From Epiperipatus broadwayi (lineage: Eukaryota > Onychophora > Udeonychophora > Euonychophora > Peripatidae), in contig JAQFVV010006220.1 in assembly GCA_028023455.1 (NCBI GenBank), positions 7,237,852 through 7,301,851 on the forward strand: a stretch of 64,000 bases of DNA. Direction: 5' to 3'. The notes under the pieces are model-generated. The model was given only the letters and a program-made list of their open reading frames with translations, did not search any database and was not told the DNA's origin. The number at the start of each line of letters is the position of its first letter. The first letter of the stretch is position 1. Both the position numbers and the translations under genes were made by a program. Positions 48,280-58,924 of the stretch are shown here, in pieces.

Positions 48280-48360
48280 AGAATTGTTCTATTCCATTAG
48301 ACATGATGGATAGTCATGCTCCACTGTCTATCTCCATTGTAACTTTAATTTCCATGATTA
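48280..48360 (-). pseudogene. Ty3/gypsy aspartic protease remnant
   Basis: The minus strand reads KVTMEIDSGA followed by a stop and LSIM. The D-S-G-A active site (48317-48328) matches the retropepsin motif D(T/S)GA. The stop directly behind it and the missing flap region make the protease dead. Confidence 0.7.
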
Positions 48361-48479
48361 TTAAATCTAGTACAATCTGTTCACTTAGTTTTTACCCTTT
48401 TAATTTCTGACCTTTTGTCTGTGGTTTCTGTTAATTTTACAGGTAACTGCTATTGATTGTTATTCCTTCTGTAAATGCT

Positions 48480-49205
48480 TGCCATGTAGTCTTTTATGCC
48501 ACAAATATGGAACTTTTGGTTTTTGAATTTGCAAACTCTTTTTATGTGTCTCTTTATTCTGCAACAAAAACAAGTCAAACCCTCTCTCCGTGTTCATGAT
48601 GATGTTTCCACTGTTTCCTTAGTTTCAGCTTGGAATTCCATTGCTTTTGTTACCATCATCTCATGAGCAATACATCTAGTAATTGCAGTGTTGTAATTGA
48701 TGTCTACTTCACTGAACAATAATTTCCTCTAATTATGGTCGATCATGTCATAGAGAAATTGATCTAAGAGCATGTCATCAAGATTAGGAAATAAACAGTC
48801 TCATGACAAGGTTTGCAATGCAATATTATATTGGAGTAGGTTTCACGTGGATGTTGTTTTCACATTCTAAACCATAGGCATACAACTATTTTGGTAATTG
48901 CAGGTTGAAAATATGCAGTAAGTTTTTCCACTAATACTGTGTATGATAATTGTTCTGGGGTTTTATTGTCAACTAATTGTTTGGCAATTTACAATATATC
49001 TGTTCCAGTGAAGAATAATAATGTAGAGACTTTAGTCATCTTTGATTTTATTTAGCCTCATGTATTGTTTCAATTGTTCCACATATAGTGTCCATTTAGC
49101 TGGATTTTCGATCTCAAATTCTCGGATATTTTGCGAAGGAAAAGCTATGTTCATATGAGGTTTTGAAATTGCTTTTTATCTTCTCTTGTTTACAAAATGA
49201 TGACC
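48480..49205 (-). pseudogene. Ty3/gypsy gag remnant with zinc knuckles
   Basis: On the minus strand, a capsid-like stretch (NIREFEIENPAKWTLYVEQL, then KQYMRLNKI, and LVEKLTAYFQPAITK in another frame) precedes two decayed zinc knuckles near 48,490-48,590 (CFCCRIKRHIKRVCK; then FHICGIKDYMAS with one Cys lost). The order capsid-nucleocapsid and the position next to the 5' LTR fit gag. Frames are broken several times. Confidence 0.75.
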
Positions 49206-49231
49206 TCCATTATCCTGTCAACTGTGTAATC

Positions 49232-49684
49232 TGCAGTATTTTCAGGGAGTTAAAAATCAGCTGAAATTGCGTAAATGAAAATAAGCTCGTTGAGGTTTGT
49301 AGTTTTATATATTTTATTATCGTAAAACAAAAAGCATATCTAACATTGAATTAAGATACAAAAAACCAAGGATTATTACAATTTCATTATCACTTTTCTG
49401 ATGATACATTCGTTGGATTAGTTATGGCATAACTAAAATACTAATGTAGTCCCTTTTATTATCTTGTATCTATTCAGTTTATTACACTTTAGCAGCCCTT
49501 AGGTTATAACTATTATGCAGGTTGTTAACTCCTTTATTTTGTCTATTTTTAGGCTTACAGTGGAGAGTAAGTTAATCGAAGAAAATCCGAAAAACACCTT
49601 TTTCTATTTTTTACTCAACGTTCTCTGCTCACCACCCCCTCTAGTCATTATTTCTAGAGTTAATCTGTCTTACCATTCTGCGCA
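49232..49684 (-). repeat. 5' LTR of the Ty3/gypsy element
   Basis: 453 bp, homologous to 44967-45433, with scattered substitutions and short indels. No standard tRNA-complementary primer site directly adjoins its internal border; the bases there read GATTACACAGTTGACAGG on the minus strand. Confidence 0.9.
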
Positions 49685-49900
49685 ATATGTAACATAAGAA
49701 TTGATCATAATCATCAATATCAATTCTAATTAAATTTAATTAATCTAATTCAAATTTCAATTAACCTTTGTTAAACTGACAAATTGCATAATGATTTTAA
49801 AATAATTTGGTTACACCTGTTTGTTAATGTATATATGAGTTCTCAATAGAGGCACCATTACTGTTATCATTAGATTAAGTTCCCAGTGCATAAATGGCCC
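49685..49900 (+). repeat. Dispersed repeat R, copy 1, right part
   Basis: Begins with the duplicated ATAT of the gypsy target and continues the repeat: TTTGTTAAACTGA, TTTTAAAATAATTTG and CATTAGATTAAGTTCC align with 58,390-58,565 of copy 2. It ends near AAGTTCC, after which the two copies diverge. Confidence 0.75.
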
Positions 49901-50194
49901 AAGCAATGACTGCTCTAGATTAATAGGATATGAGACTTATACCCTAAAAAATGCAATTTAAATAAGTAGTTTGCAGTGTTGCTTGAGAATGTGCTAAATA
50001 TATAAATAAAAAAACAAATTAAAAAAAAAAGTTAATAAGGGCAGTAAAATGGAAGTTTGTGGGCAGATAGAAATGACAAATAATAAGCAAAGATAGTAAG
50101 AAAAAATTAGACATAGGTGTAATTTTTGTTCTTGAAAAGATATAGTCAGGGTAAGGATGGTGTACTATCCAATAAAAATTATATGTATATATAT

Positions 50195-51075
50195 TGTAAG
50201 GTGTGGCCTTACATCACTCCAGTACCATTAAAAACACACTGCCTCATTCGAATCCAAGACCCAATAAATAAAAATGAGTTAAAATTCATTTCAATAAAAA
50301 AAAATGAAATTAATCACAAGCACTATAACTGACAAACCATTAATTGTTTATCCAATTAAACACCTGATTTAATTGTATCTTAATTAAACCATAAAACATA
50401 TATACAAACACTAACCTTTTTTAAAAACATCTTGTCAATTGTAACTCCTATACATTAAAACAATATGAGAGAAATACGATCAGATAGATTACATGCATAG
50501 TAAGAAATGAAAAATTATTTAAAGGAAAGAAATAACAAATAAAATTTTTGTTATTAACAGGGCCGGATCCAATAAGTGCGGGGCCCCTTCAAGTGCGGGG
50601 GCCCGATTGGGCCCAATCGCCTTAAATCAATCCCTAATAATGACATAAAAAGTGCTCAGCTCTTTAATTTAATAGCTTTATATTTTAATAAAATAAAAAA
50701 AATTCGCTTTATTCTAGCTTCATTATCTGTGCAAACAGTGCATATGTATATATTACTTTATAACGTTTAGTGAAGTAATAATTTAAGTATTTCAAGTAAA
50801 TAATTAATCTAAATGATAAGTTTAGGTCATCAAAAATCATATTAAATAAAATATATTCATTTTAATAATTAGAGAAATATATAAACCAATGACTTTCTTC
50901 TAAAAGAAGAGAGAAAAAAATTTCATCAGCTGAACAACTTGCATAAAGTTTAAGCTGAGAAATTGAACTTTCAGTTCAAGTAGAAAATTCAGCCACCATT
51001 AAAGTGAAATATTAATGGAAACAACCATTTGGATATTCAATAAAAAAATAAAAAGCATATAGATTCAAGTCTAGC
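50195..51075 (+). repeat. 5' LTR of the 50.2-53.6 kb element
   Basis: Starts TGTAAGGTGTGGCCTTACAT. Shared with the right copy: CGAATCCAAGACCCAATAAA, AAATTAATCACAAGCACTAT, TTAAACCATAAAACATAT, AAGTTTAAGCTGAGAAATTG, AAAGTGAAAT(A/G)TTAATGGAA. It includes about 220 bp (50,558-50,780) absent from the other LTR. Confidence 0.85.
50558..50780 (+). mobile_element. Probable hAT fragment inside the 5' LTR
   Basis: The extra block opens with CAGGGCCGGATCC, typical of one class of hAT termini (CAGGGCCGG), followed by GC-rich GTGCGGGGCCCC and GGGCCCGATTGGGCCC, exceptional for this window. A matching right end (GGCCCTG) is missing, so the element is truncated or the resemblance is accidental. The other LTR (about 53,265) shows the site without it. 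Confidence 0.5.
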
Positions 51076-51089
51076 GAAATGAAATGAAA

Positions 51090-52080
51090 AGAGTATATGA
51101 AAATTTTGAATGTAAAGTTCATCAAAATCAGAAAGAATACTGAACGGATATTAGTGAATGAATAGAGAATATAGAAATAGATCATCATAAAAAGGAACAA
51201 GACACCAAAATAGATACTCATGAAAAGAAATTTCAATCTATGGAAAATAACTATTGGTGCCTCAACATGAAACAAAACTTGATGGAAACAGAAATGAGGT
51301 AAAACAAAAACAGTATTGAAATTTTACTTGAGAATCATACTAGCATATTAAATCAAATAGAAAACAACATTTCTGTAAATCAAATGATTAAAAATCTAGA
51401 AGGCGAATATGATAGGAAATTAGATAAAGTGAAAGAAAAACAAAATCAAAACTCTCAAAATGTTAAACTTTCTGAGTATGAACCCGAAGCAACAACAGAA
51501 AAGTTGAATTGTATCTTGGAAACTGTCAGTAGAAATTGAAAAAAAAAAAATTTAAGACCAGAGAACAATATGAAATGGGTGATGAAAGGGAGTATATGCA
51601 TGCATCAAACATACAATAATAATGAAGATATCTTTGACCCAAGGAAAGAAGATACGAATACTCACACTATCCAATCACCTATAATTGTTCAAAATGAAAA
51701 CAGTAACACTCAGAACCATAAATTCGAAGAACCAAAAGAAAAACCCAATTAAATTAGCTCCAATTCTTCTTCAGAAATCCATAATTATGCTATGGAAACA
51801 TCTAGTGATTGAGGAAAAGATCAAATGGACACTTACAAAATAATAATAAAAAAGAGCACAAAACAGAACAAAAATAAAAAGAAACAAAAGAATAAAATCA
51901 AGATTGAAGGCAAAACATACATTAAAACACCGCCCAGTAGGGAAGCAAAAAGTTTTATGTTCCATAAACTGTATAATGTCTATGAGGGCCCATTCACCTT
52001 CATCAAATTTTCCAATACAAGTGCTTAATACGCAAATAATGAAAATGGACCCATAAGATTATGACATCAGGATACGAAAC
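51090..52080 (+). pseudogene. Coiled-coil plus integrase-tail-like ORF remnant of the LTR element
   Basis: Read across frames: EIDHHKKEQDTKIDTHEKKF, SILNQIENNISVNQMIKNLE and EYDRKLDKVKEKQNQNSQNV give a charged, heptad-like N-terminal part. An acidic/Asn-rich middle follows (NNNEDIFDPRKEDTNTHTIQ). The last part at 51,825-52,028 is lysine-rich, then TPPSREAKSFMFHKLYNVYE and GPFTFIKF, resembling the C-terminal domain of LTR-element integrases (F..LYEGPF.I). The catalytic pol domains between them are absent. Stops occur near 51,297, 51,539, 51,749 and 51,810. The likely origin is an internal deletion joining gag-like and integrase ends. Confidence 0.5.
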
Positions 52081-52892
52081 CAGACAAGAAAACAGAATAA
52101 CCCTTTTTTTTTAGCATTGTAAATTTTTTAAAAAAATATGTATATATACAATTAAACCAGTTTAATTCAAAATAAAAATCTTCAGGGTATGAATTTAAAC
52201 TCATGTAACAAGTAATTAGGATTATGACTGATAAAAACGTAAAGGGGAGGGTGCTTATGTCTGAAGATATATTTGGAAAATTAACTTTTAGAAATAAATT
52301 ATAATCATATTTCTAAGAATAAGTATTGAACCATACCATTATTGTCATGAATGAAGACTGATTACTCCAATGAGTTGCTTTAGTTGAAAATTAATGATAA
52401 CTTTCTCGTATAACATATACCAAAGAAAATCCATCAAGTCTCAAAGCAAGAGTAGGAAAGGTATTCTTAAACAGATCTATATTTAAACTAATGCACAAGT
52501 TATCCAAAGTGAAACTTAGCTGCATCTCTAATCAGATCTTCTGCTATAAAAGTTTTGGTATATCATTACATTAGGAATAAGTACAACCATAAACAACATA
52601 TCTTATACTACCAAATATATGAATTAAAGACAAATTGTGTAAAATTATTCCTGAGGATAGAATAACTCAAGCAATCAAAAATCCTAGTACTACATTATGA
52701 GTTAGCTACTATACATAACCTTAGGCCAATATACCCTAGCAAAAGTAAAATATAACTTTTCAGGGAAGAGTATTTAAAGATAAATCAAAATAACCAAAAA
52801 AAAATCAGAAAATCACCAAAAAAAAAACACTCATTAAATGAGGAATAGTAAAAAGGTAAGTAATTAAAGATATTCATCTTTCACACCTTTTT

Positions 52893-52905
52893 ACTGGGGG
52901 GATGA
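52893..52905 (+). other. Polypurine tract of the 50.2-53.6 kb element
   Basis: ACTGGGGGGATGA ends exactly where the 3' LTR (TGTAAGG) begins. It sets the element's orientation and the LTR border. Confidence 0.8.
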
Positions 52906-53597
52906 TGTAAGGTGTGGCCTTACATCACTCCAGTACCATTAAAAACACCCTTTGCCTAATTCGAATCCAAGACCCAATAAATAAAAATGAATTAAAAGTA
53001 ATTTCAATAAAAAGAAAATGAAATTAATCACAAGCACTATAACTGAGAAACTATTGTTTTCTCCAATTAAACACCTAATTTAATCTTACGATAAATACAT
53101 ATCTTAATTAAACCATAAAACATATACATGAACACTAAACCTTTGTTAAAAACATATCAATTATGATGTAACTCCTATATATTATAACAATGGGAGGGAA
53201 ATATGATCAGATAAATTAGATGCAAGTAAGAAACGAAAAATTATTTATACAAATAAAATTTTTGTTATTAATGTATTATATATACAATAATCACTAATAA
53301 TGACAAATAATTAATCTAAATCATAACCATGAATCTGCTAGTTTAAGTCATCAAAAATTACTTTATATAGAATATCTTTATTTTGGTAATTAGAGAAATA
53401 TAAAATCCAATGATTTTTTTGTAAAAGAAAAGACAAAATAATCTTATTGGATGGACAACCTGCATAAAGTTTAAGCTGAGAAATTGAACTTGCAGTTCGG
53501 ATAGAGAATTCAGCCACTATTAAAGTGAAATGTTAATGGAAACAACCCTTTGAATATTCAGTAAAGAAATATAAAGATACAAATCTAGCTGAGAGAT
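52906..53597 (+). repeat. 3' LTR of the 50.2-53.6 kb element
   Basis: About 690 bp, colinear with the left LTR apart from the insertion described there. Similarity ends near AAATCTAGCT at 53,590. The two copies differ at many sites, so this insertion too is old. Confidence 0.8.
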
Positions 53598-55074
53598 TCT
53601 AAAGTGAATTCTTCCAAATTAAATTCAAATTCTTCGACATTTCCAAAGTGTTTCTAACTTTAAGACAGAGATCGAATTAACTTCAATTCAGAATATCTAA
53701 TAGTAAAAACATTGCTTTTACTTCACTCAAGATATTCCAAATATATATATATAAATTAGCAATATAGACAACCGTGCATTGCTAATCGCAAAGAGACATT
53801 AGGGGAAGAAAGTAGTCATCCATGGAGCTGTAATTGCCAAAATTGAAATGAAATTGATCTAGCATTTACATCTATGCTATGAAACATCAAATTTACTATT
53901 GAGGAATGAATTGACCAACTCAACATCTCAAAGCAGGCCCTCAAAGGGGAGAAAGACATAATGGATGTTTTAGAACATTCGAATCTTACCACCTATAATC
54001 TGGAATGGATTAAGGAAGTTGATTATAATCTGTAACTAGGGCATTTTCCTTATGAACTCTCTCAAATTACATTTAGGTTGACATCATAAATTTTAATGAT
54101 TTTATGTAAATTACTTTATCTCTTTCCTTTAATATGGATGAAAGGGTGGTATGAGTTGATACATAATAAAATTAAATATTATTAGCCTTATTGTAAATAA
54201 AAATAAAATATAGATTCTGATGAAAACTTGCATGCTTATAGATCTGATCATCATCAAGGGAGAGGTAAGATTTTACATTAATTGTCAATGCTTGTACATT
54301 GATACCATTATTTATGCTTTTTGTTTGTTAGTATTAATCATTGTTTTCGGTGTACCTGACCATTTCTAGTATAAATGCTCTTTCCTGTCTTTACCCTAAT
54401 CAAACACTATACTAGGAGGATCCCATATCATCAATATGATTGATGTGATTTAATCCATCTAGTGGAAGTAATATCAAATTATAATTTTAATAAAATAATT
54501 TAACAAGCAAGGAGGATTTAAATAATCATAAGTTCCTAAAATAATTTTCTACTGCATTAATTTGGACATCAATTAATAATAATCAAAGAATATCCATCGA
54601 TGTTAAATTAAATCATTTATATTTTGTTATCAATATCATTACTAAGTTTATATTTATTGTAAATAAACTTGTTAAATATATATATTTTTAAATTAAAGAC
54701 TATCGTTTGTATTTATCCATATTCATTTTTCAATTTGTCATATATTCTTACACATTTACATGTTGTCACACTCTCACATACCTTCATATATTCTTACACA
54801 TACTCGCACATTAGTTAATATTGATATACCCTAAACTAGACGACTATGCAGATTCTTCCTGAGTTTGAAATCTGGGAATAATGGAAATTAAAAGAATGAG
54901 ATGAGTATATGGGTATAGTTTGATACATATTTGAGTATTAATACTCCATCTACCAAAATGAGGTCAGTGTGCATGGGTATATACATGTAGAGATACTACA
55001 TAGACTCTTTTACCCACTATGATGACCTAGTTAAACTATTATCACATCATGTTAAAAAAAACCCATTCCATTAC
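53598..55074. other. Stretch without recognised gene
   Basis: Moderately A/T-rich. The part from 53,780 to 54,060 is slightly less so and has discontinuous frames without domains. A hydrophobic run appears near 54,270-54,360. Short variants of TCACACTCTCACATACCTTC cluster at 54,750-54,820. It may be internal sequence of a larger element flanked by the two R copies, but nothing is diagnostic. Confidence 0.35.
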
Positions 55075-55305
55075 AATATATATATTGTAATCATAAAAAT
55101 AATAAATATAACGGTAATAAACTATTATAAATCTTTGAATCCCAGAAGTACTGCCATGGCAGTTGAGGCAGGTTTAAGAAATTAACTGAAAGTACTTCTG
55201 ATGATTGAAAGACTGTTTATAATAGTTTATTATCTTTATATTTATTATTTTTATGATTACAATTTTGTTCTAATTAACGGACATTTTATTTATATTATAT
55301 ATAAT
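55075..55305. mobile_element. Foldback MITE, second copy of the 4.1-kb family
   Basis: Inverted arms (about 55,086-55,137 and 55,220-55,272) carry TGTAATCATAAAAATAATAA and ATAACGGTAATAAACTATTA. The core contains GAGGCAGGTTTAAGAAATTA and GAAAGTACTTCTG, nearly as in the element at 4,099-4,503. The right flank (TTAACGGACATTTTATTTAT) also matches that element's arm. Outer ends are worn, and no TA duplication can be fixed. Confidence 0.75.
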
Positions 55306-55339
55306 AATCTTACTTAAAGTAACAAAAAGTCAATATTAA

Positions 55340-56230
55340 TGAGATTTAGAGTTAGTGAAATGATGCAAGCAGAAAATATTGGAAAGAGAAGAAATAAAAA
55401 ATGAAACCTAATATTTCAGAGACAGTGCAAAACTCTAGCCATCAAAGGTAGGAAGAACAAGGGATAGAAGAGTCAAAATCATGTCAAACAAATATTGGCA
55501 TGGAAGTAATTATAAAAGTGATACAACAAACTATAGTAAGAATACTCAAAGAACATAATGAAGAAATCCAGAAAATGTGAGAATAAATATTATAATTATG
55601 TTTGCAAGATTGAAAGGAAAAAAAGTCAGATGGCAGTACAGTAAGGAAACAGACAAAAAATGGAAATGCTTCATATCATAAAATCTACAAACAAAAAAGT
55701 TCCTCCAATCCAATAAAATCAAAAATTATAAGATGAATGAATAACAAGCTAAGGAATATTACACAAATACCAGTGTGAGGTTAGCAAAAGAACTGGACAC
55801 AGAAAATAGGAAATCCATTTCAGTTGGAAGTGACTAGTAGAGATCAAATTTTCAAGTCACCTCAAATAAAAACACCCACACCATTAAAGAAATATCTGGA
55901 GATAAAGTTTGATTATTGTATAGATAAGAAAAATCTACTTTCTTGATGAACCTGGATCAGTTTCAAGGATAAACAATTTTTCAGGAAATGCCACATATAC
56001 AATGTAAAATGAATTATAGAAATAAAAAAGTCTGAAAAATATAATATGACAAACACTGAAAGGGACAAGAAACAAGTACAGTACAATTGCTGAAAGGCTG
56101 AGACAATACTAGCTTGCTACCAAGACAAAATAAATTAAGGAAAATTAAAAAATGGTCCAAAGAAGACCATGATAACAACCAAGAGCTCAATAAAAAAAAA
56201 TATAAAAAGTATAAATTTGTTTTGTAAAAT
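55340..56230 (+). pseudogene. Degenerate charged/coiled-coil ORF remnant
   Basis: A-rich plus-strand sequence gives short charged peptides across frames (NIGMEVIIKVIQQTIVRILK, EHNEEIQKM; later RDQIFK..PQIKTPTPLKKY and YNMTNTERDKKQVQYN). Style and composition resemble the coiled-coil remnants at 14.9 and 51.1 kb. No frame longer than 60 codons survives and no domain is recognised. It lies between the two R copies. Confidence 0.3.
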
Positions 56231-56899
56231 AATTAAGTGTCCAAGAAGCATCAAACTAAGACAGCAGTTTGGACTCTTATTAGCATCTGAAAAAACCTCA
56301 TAAATAACATAAATGGTGAGGTGTGAGAAATAATCTTACTTTATTCCATATGAATAATAAATAAATATGGTAAGCAAAAAACTTCTCTAACAAAATATAA
56401 ATGAAATAAAGTAGCTGATTGCTATGCCAATTTCTATGATTTAACAAAGATATATTAGATGGTGTCTTGATGCATTTCTCGGGTGCATCTAGGATCGAGT
56501 CATGTGTGCATGCTTTCTATACAATTTTACTCATATATTTGTTGTTTTAAATATGCAGAGATGGCCATCCTTTTATTGGATAGTACTTTAGTTGAGATTT
56601 CCTGAAGCTATCTGTATACCAGTAGAGCATTTTTATTATTCTTTTAATTGGAGATACAGCTGTAAATGGTAGGCCTGATGTACAGTATTAGTTCAGTTGT
56701 CCAATTTGATTTTTTGTTAAATAAATTGTACATAGCATGGATCCTTAACTCTAGTACATGAGGGATTACTTGTGGAGATGTATATTGGCAAAGTTGTGCA
56801 TTAGATGAAGGACAAAAAAAAAATATGTAATGAAATATGCAAAAAAAAAATATAGAATGATACTCGGTCTCAGAGCAATTTATAATGTTGCTAATGACC
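56231..56899. other. Stretch before R copy 2, nothing firm
   Basis: The minus frame 56644-56949 (101 codons) shows no known domain and overlaps the soft left edge of the repeat. The block 56,460-56,560 (GCATTTCTCGGGTGCATCTA) is less A/T-rich but unidentified. Confidence 0.35.
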
Positions 56900-58575
56900 A
56901 AGCAATGTAACATATGATAAAATTTCAATAAGAAAATGTATATCTCCATTTCATCATTTTAGAAGAGGGGAATTCTAATGAAAAGAACTTGGCAAACTCT
57001 GGCCTATATATTAAAAGTAATTTTTAACTAATTAATCTTAAATCGAGATAGACCAAGCATTTTAAAATATAACAGGATGGTTTATCATTAAATGTTTATA
57101 TAATTTAAATAAAATAATATAAATAATAATTTTATATTCTCCGAAATGAGTTTGTTTGTAAAGTCTTTTTTGTTGAATTTTAGCTTAGTAGAGGGTTATA
57201 AACAATATACAAGGTAAAAATTAAATAAAAATGTCCAAAAATCAGAAATTTTGTACTTCAAATATATTTTGTAACTTTGTTTAATAATTTATTCAAAATT
57301 AAATTTTATCAAAAAAAAAAAAACTAATTACAAGGTTTAAATAGATAAAAAAAAAAAAAAGAAAAAAAAAGGGAAACAAGATTAAAAATTAGAAAAACAT
57401 ACCAAGGGCTGTCCTTCAGACAGAGACTATAAATTATATACATATCTGTAGAGTCAAAGCACACATCACCAGTATCATGTAGTTTGGTAAACATTATTTA
57501 TGAAGTACTTTTTAGTACAGATTCAAACTCAGCGAGAATGACAATTTTCTGTGTAGTGAAAATCATGAAAGTGATGGGATAGGCTAACCAACATGCACTA
57601 GAGCCTCAACAATGTAGTTCTATCAAGCCTTTCTAATACATCCAGAGATAGTGAAATATACTTATTTTCCCATAGGAGACTAGCACTATAAAGATATGAA
57701 CCCAAAATAAACAAATTGATATGGACTAATTTTGTACCAGAGACCAGCTAATTGATGTTTGGTAAGCTTATTAAATTTGGTAAAAAATTATTGCAATAAG
57801 ATCTTTTATATTTACTTACATAAAAATAAAAGGTCTCAGTTATCTGTAAAATTTTACTAAAATATTTTTATTTCTACAATTTTTAATGTATAAGGGATTG
57901 TTTGTTTACAAAACTCAGTATTTTAGCTAAACATATAATTTTTAGTATTATTTTGTTTCAAATCAATATTTTATGTTGTATGCTTTAATCTTTAGTAGTA
58001 TTTCTTTTCTGTTTATTAGTTTATTCTATTCATAAAATAATATTTATGTGAAATTTCAATATATCAATCAAGGTTATCTGAAATAAATGTTTTGTTGCTT
58101 AAATTTAGTTGTCTGTGCTGTTGTCCTACTAGTTTCATCTCCAATGCTACCTAACAATTCTCTTATTGTGAGAATTCATTTTCTAAACTGAAGTAAAAGA
58201 TGGTTACCAAGAAAACTGATATATTGCTACCAATAGGTAAATATCCATAGGTATCAATCCAAGTTAGAGTTAGTGGAATTCAAACTCTGTGTATCCAAAT
58301 ACACATTTATGGTTGAATATGAAATAAGGTTTTCAGAGATGATTTGGTAATTAGAAAATATTACTGGGGCAAACTACTATATAAGTAATATAAGGTTTGA
58401 TCATCAATATTATTATTAAATTTAGTCAATCAAATTCAAATTTCATTTAATCTTTGTTAAACTGATGATTTGCATATTGATTTTAAAATAATTTGATGAT
58501 GAAATTAAATGTATAAGTGCGTGTGACTTGTCATTAGACACCCCATCATTAGATTAAGTTCCTGGAAAAATTAGA
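56900..58575 (+). repeat. Dispersed repeat R, copy 2 (without the gypsy insertion)
   Basis: Direct-orientation homologue of 43,160-44,966 plus 49,685-49,900. The join at about 58,380 (CTATATAAGTAATATAAGG) corresponds to the ATAT target used by the gypsy element in copy 1, giving a natural empty site. Substantial divergence between the copies shows that the repeat is older than the gypsy insertion. Coding content absent. Confidence 0.7.
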
Positions 58576-58631
58576 TATATTTGAATTTTATTAAGTTTTA
58601 AAATTCACAACTAAGATTAAAATATACATAT

Positions 58632-58742
58632 ATTTATTTTTGCCCTTTTCAGTATGATAGATTATTTTAAAGCTTCAATTTACATTGCTCACAGAATCTT
58701 CAAAATAGTTCCATTATATTGAAAAGGGCAAAAATTATTTGC
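58632..58742. repeat. Short inverted repeat, MITE-like, 111 bp
   Basis: The left arm ATTTTTGCCCTTTTCAGTAT and right arm ATATTGAAAAGGGCAAAAAT are complementary with few mismatches around a 60-bp loop. No coding frame. Confidence 0.65.
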
Positions 58743-58924
58743 TGAAAAAAATAACTTTTCTGTATTATATATATACAATTATTGCTGTTAAATATATTTT
58801 ATGATTTAAATATATGAAAAAGCAGTATAGTGATTAAATTTTTTCCCATTTTTGATATATAATTCAGAATGATTTATTGAAAAATGATTGATCTGAATAA
58901 ATGCTTTCTTTAAAATATATCTCT

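Larger units (their letters stand above)
44967..49684 (-). mobile_element. Ty3/gypsy LTR retrotransposon, complete but inactive, 4.7 kb
   Basis: Two LTRs (44967-45433 and 49232-49684) flank gag and pol remnants read on the minus strand in the order gag, zinc knuckle, protease, RT, RNase H, integrase. The LTRs begin TGCAGT and end GTGCA/GCGCA. ATAT is duplicated at 44963-44966 and 49685-49688. A polypurine tract adjoins the 3' LTR. All domains carry stops or shifts, and the LTRs differ at many positions, so the insertion is old. It sits inside repeat R, whose second copy (about 58,380) shows the empty site. Confidence 0.9.
50195..53597 (+). mobile_element. LTR retroelement with minimal internal region
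   Basis: Direct repeats at 50195-51075 and 52906-53597 both start TGTAAGGTGTGGCCTTACAT. A perfect-looking polypurine tract, ACTGGGGGGATGA, directly precedes the right repeat, so they are LTRs of a plus-strand element. The internal part is only about 1.8 kb and encodes a coiled-coil fragment followed by an integrase-C-terminus-like fragment, with no protease, RT or RNase H. It is therefore probably a non-autonomous deletion derivative mobilised by a relative. The left LTR is longer because of an insertion starting with a hAT-like end at 50,558. Target duplication not determined because the LTR ends after about TCTAGC are uncertain. Confidence 0.78.

Noticed and set aside
53780-54360. Possible env-like ORF after the LTR element, with a hydrophobic run
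   Set aside because: No continuous frame, no cysteine pattern or cleavage motif, and no family match that can be defended.
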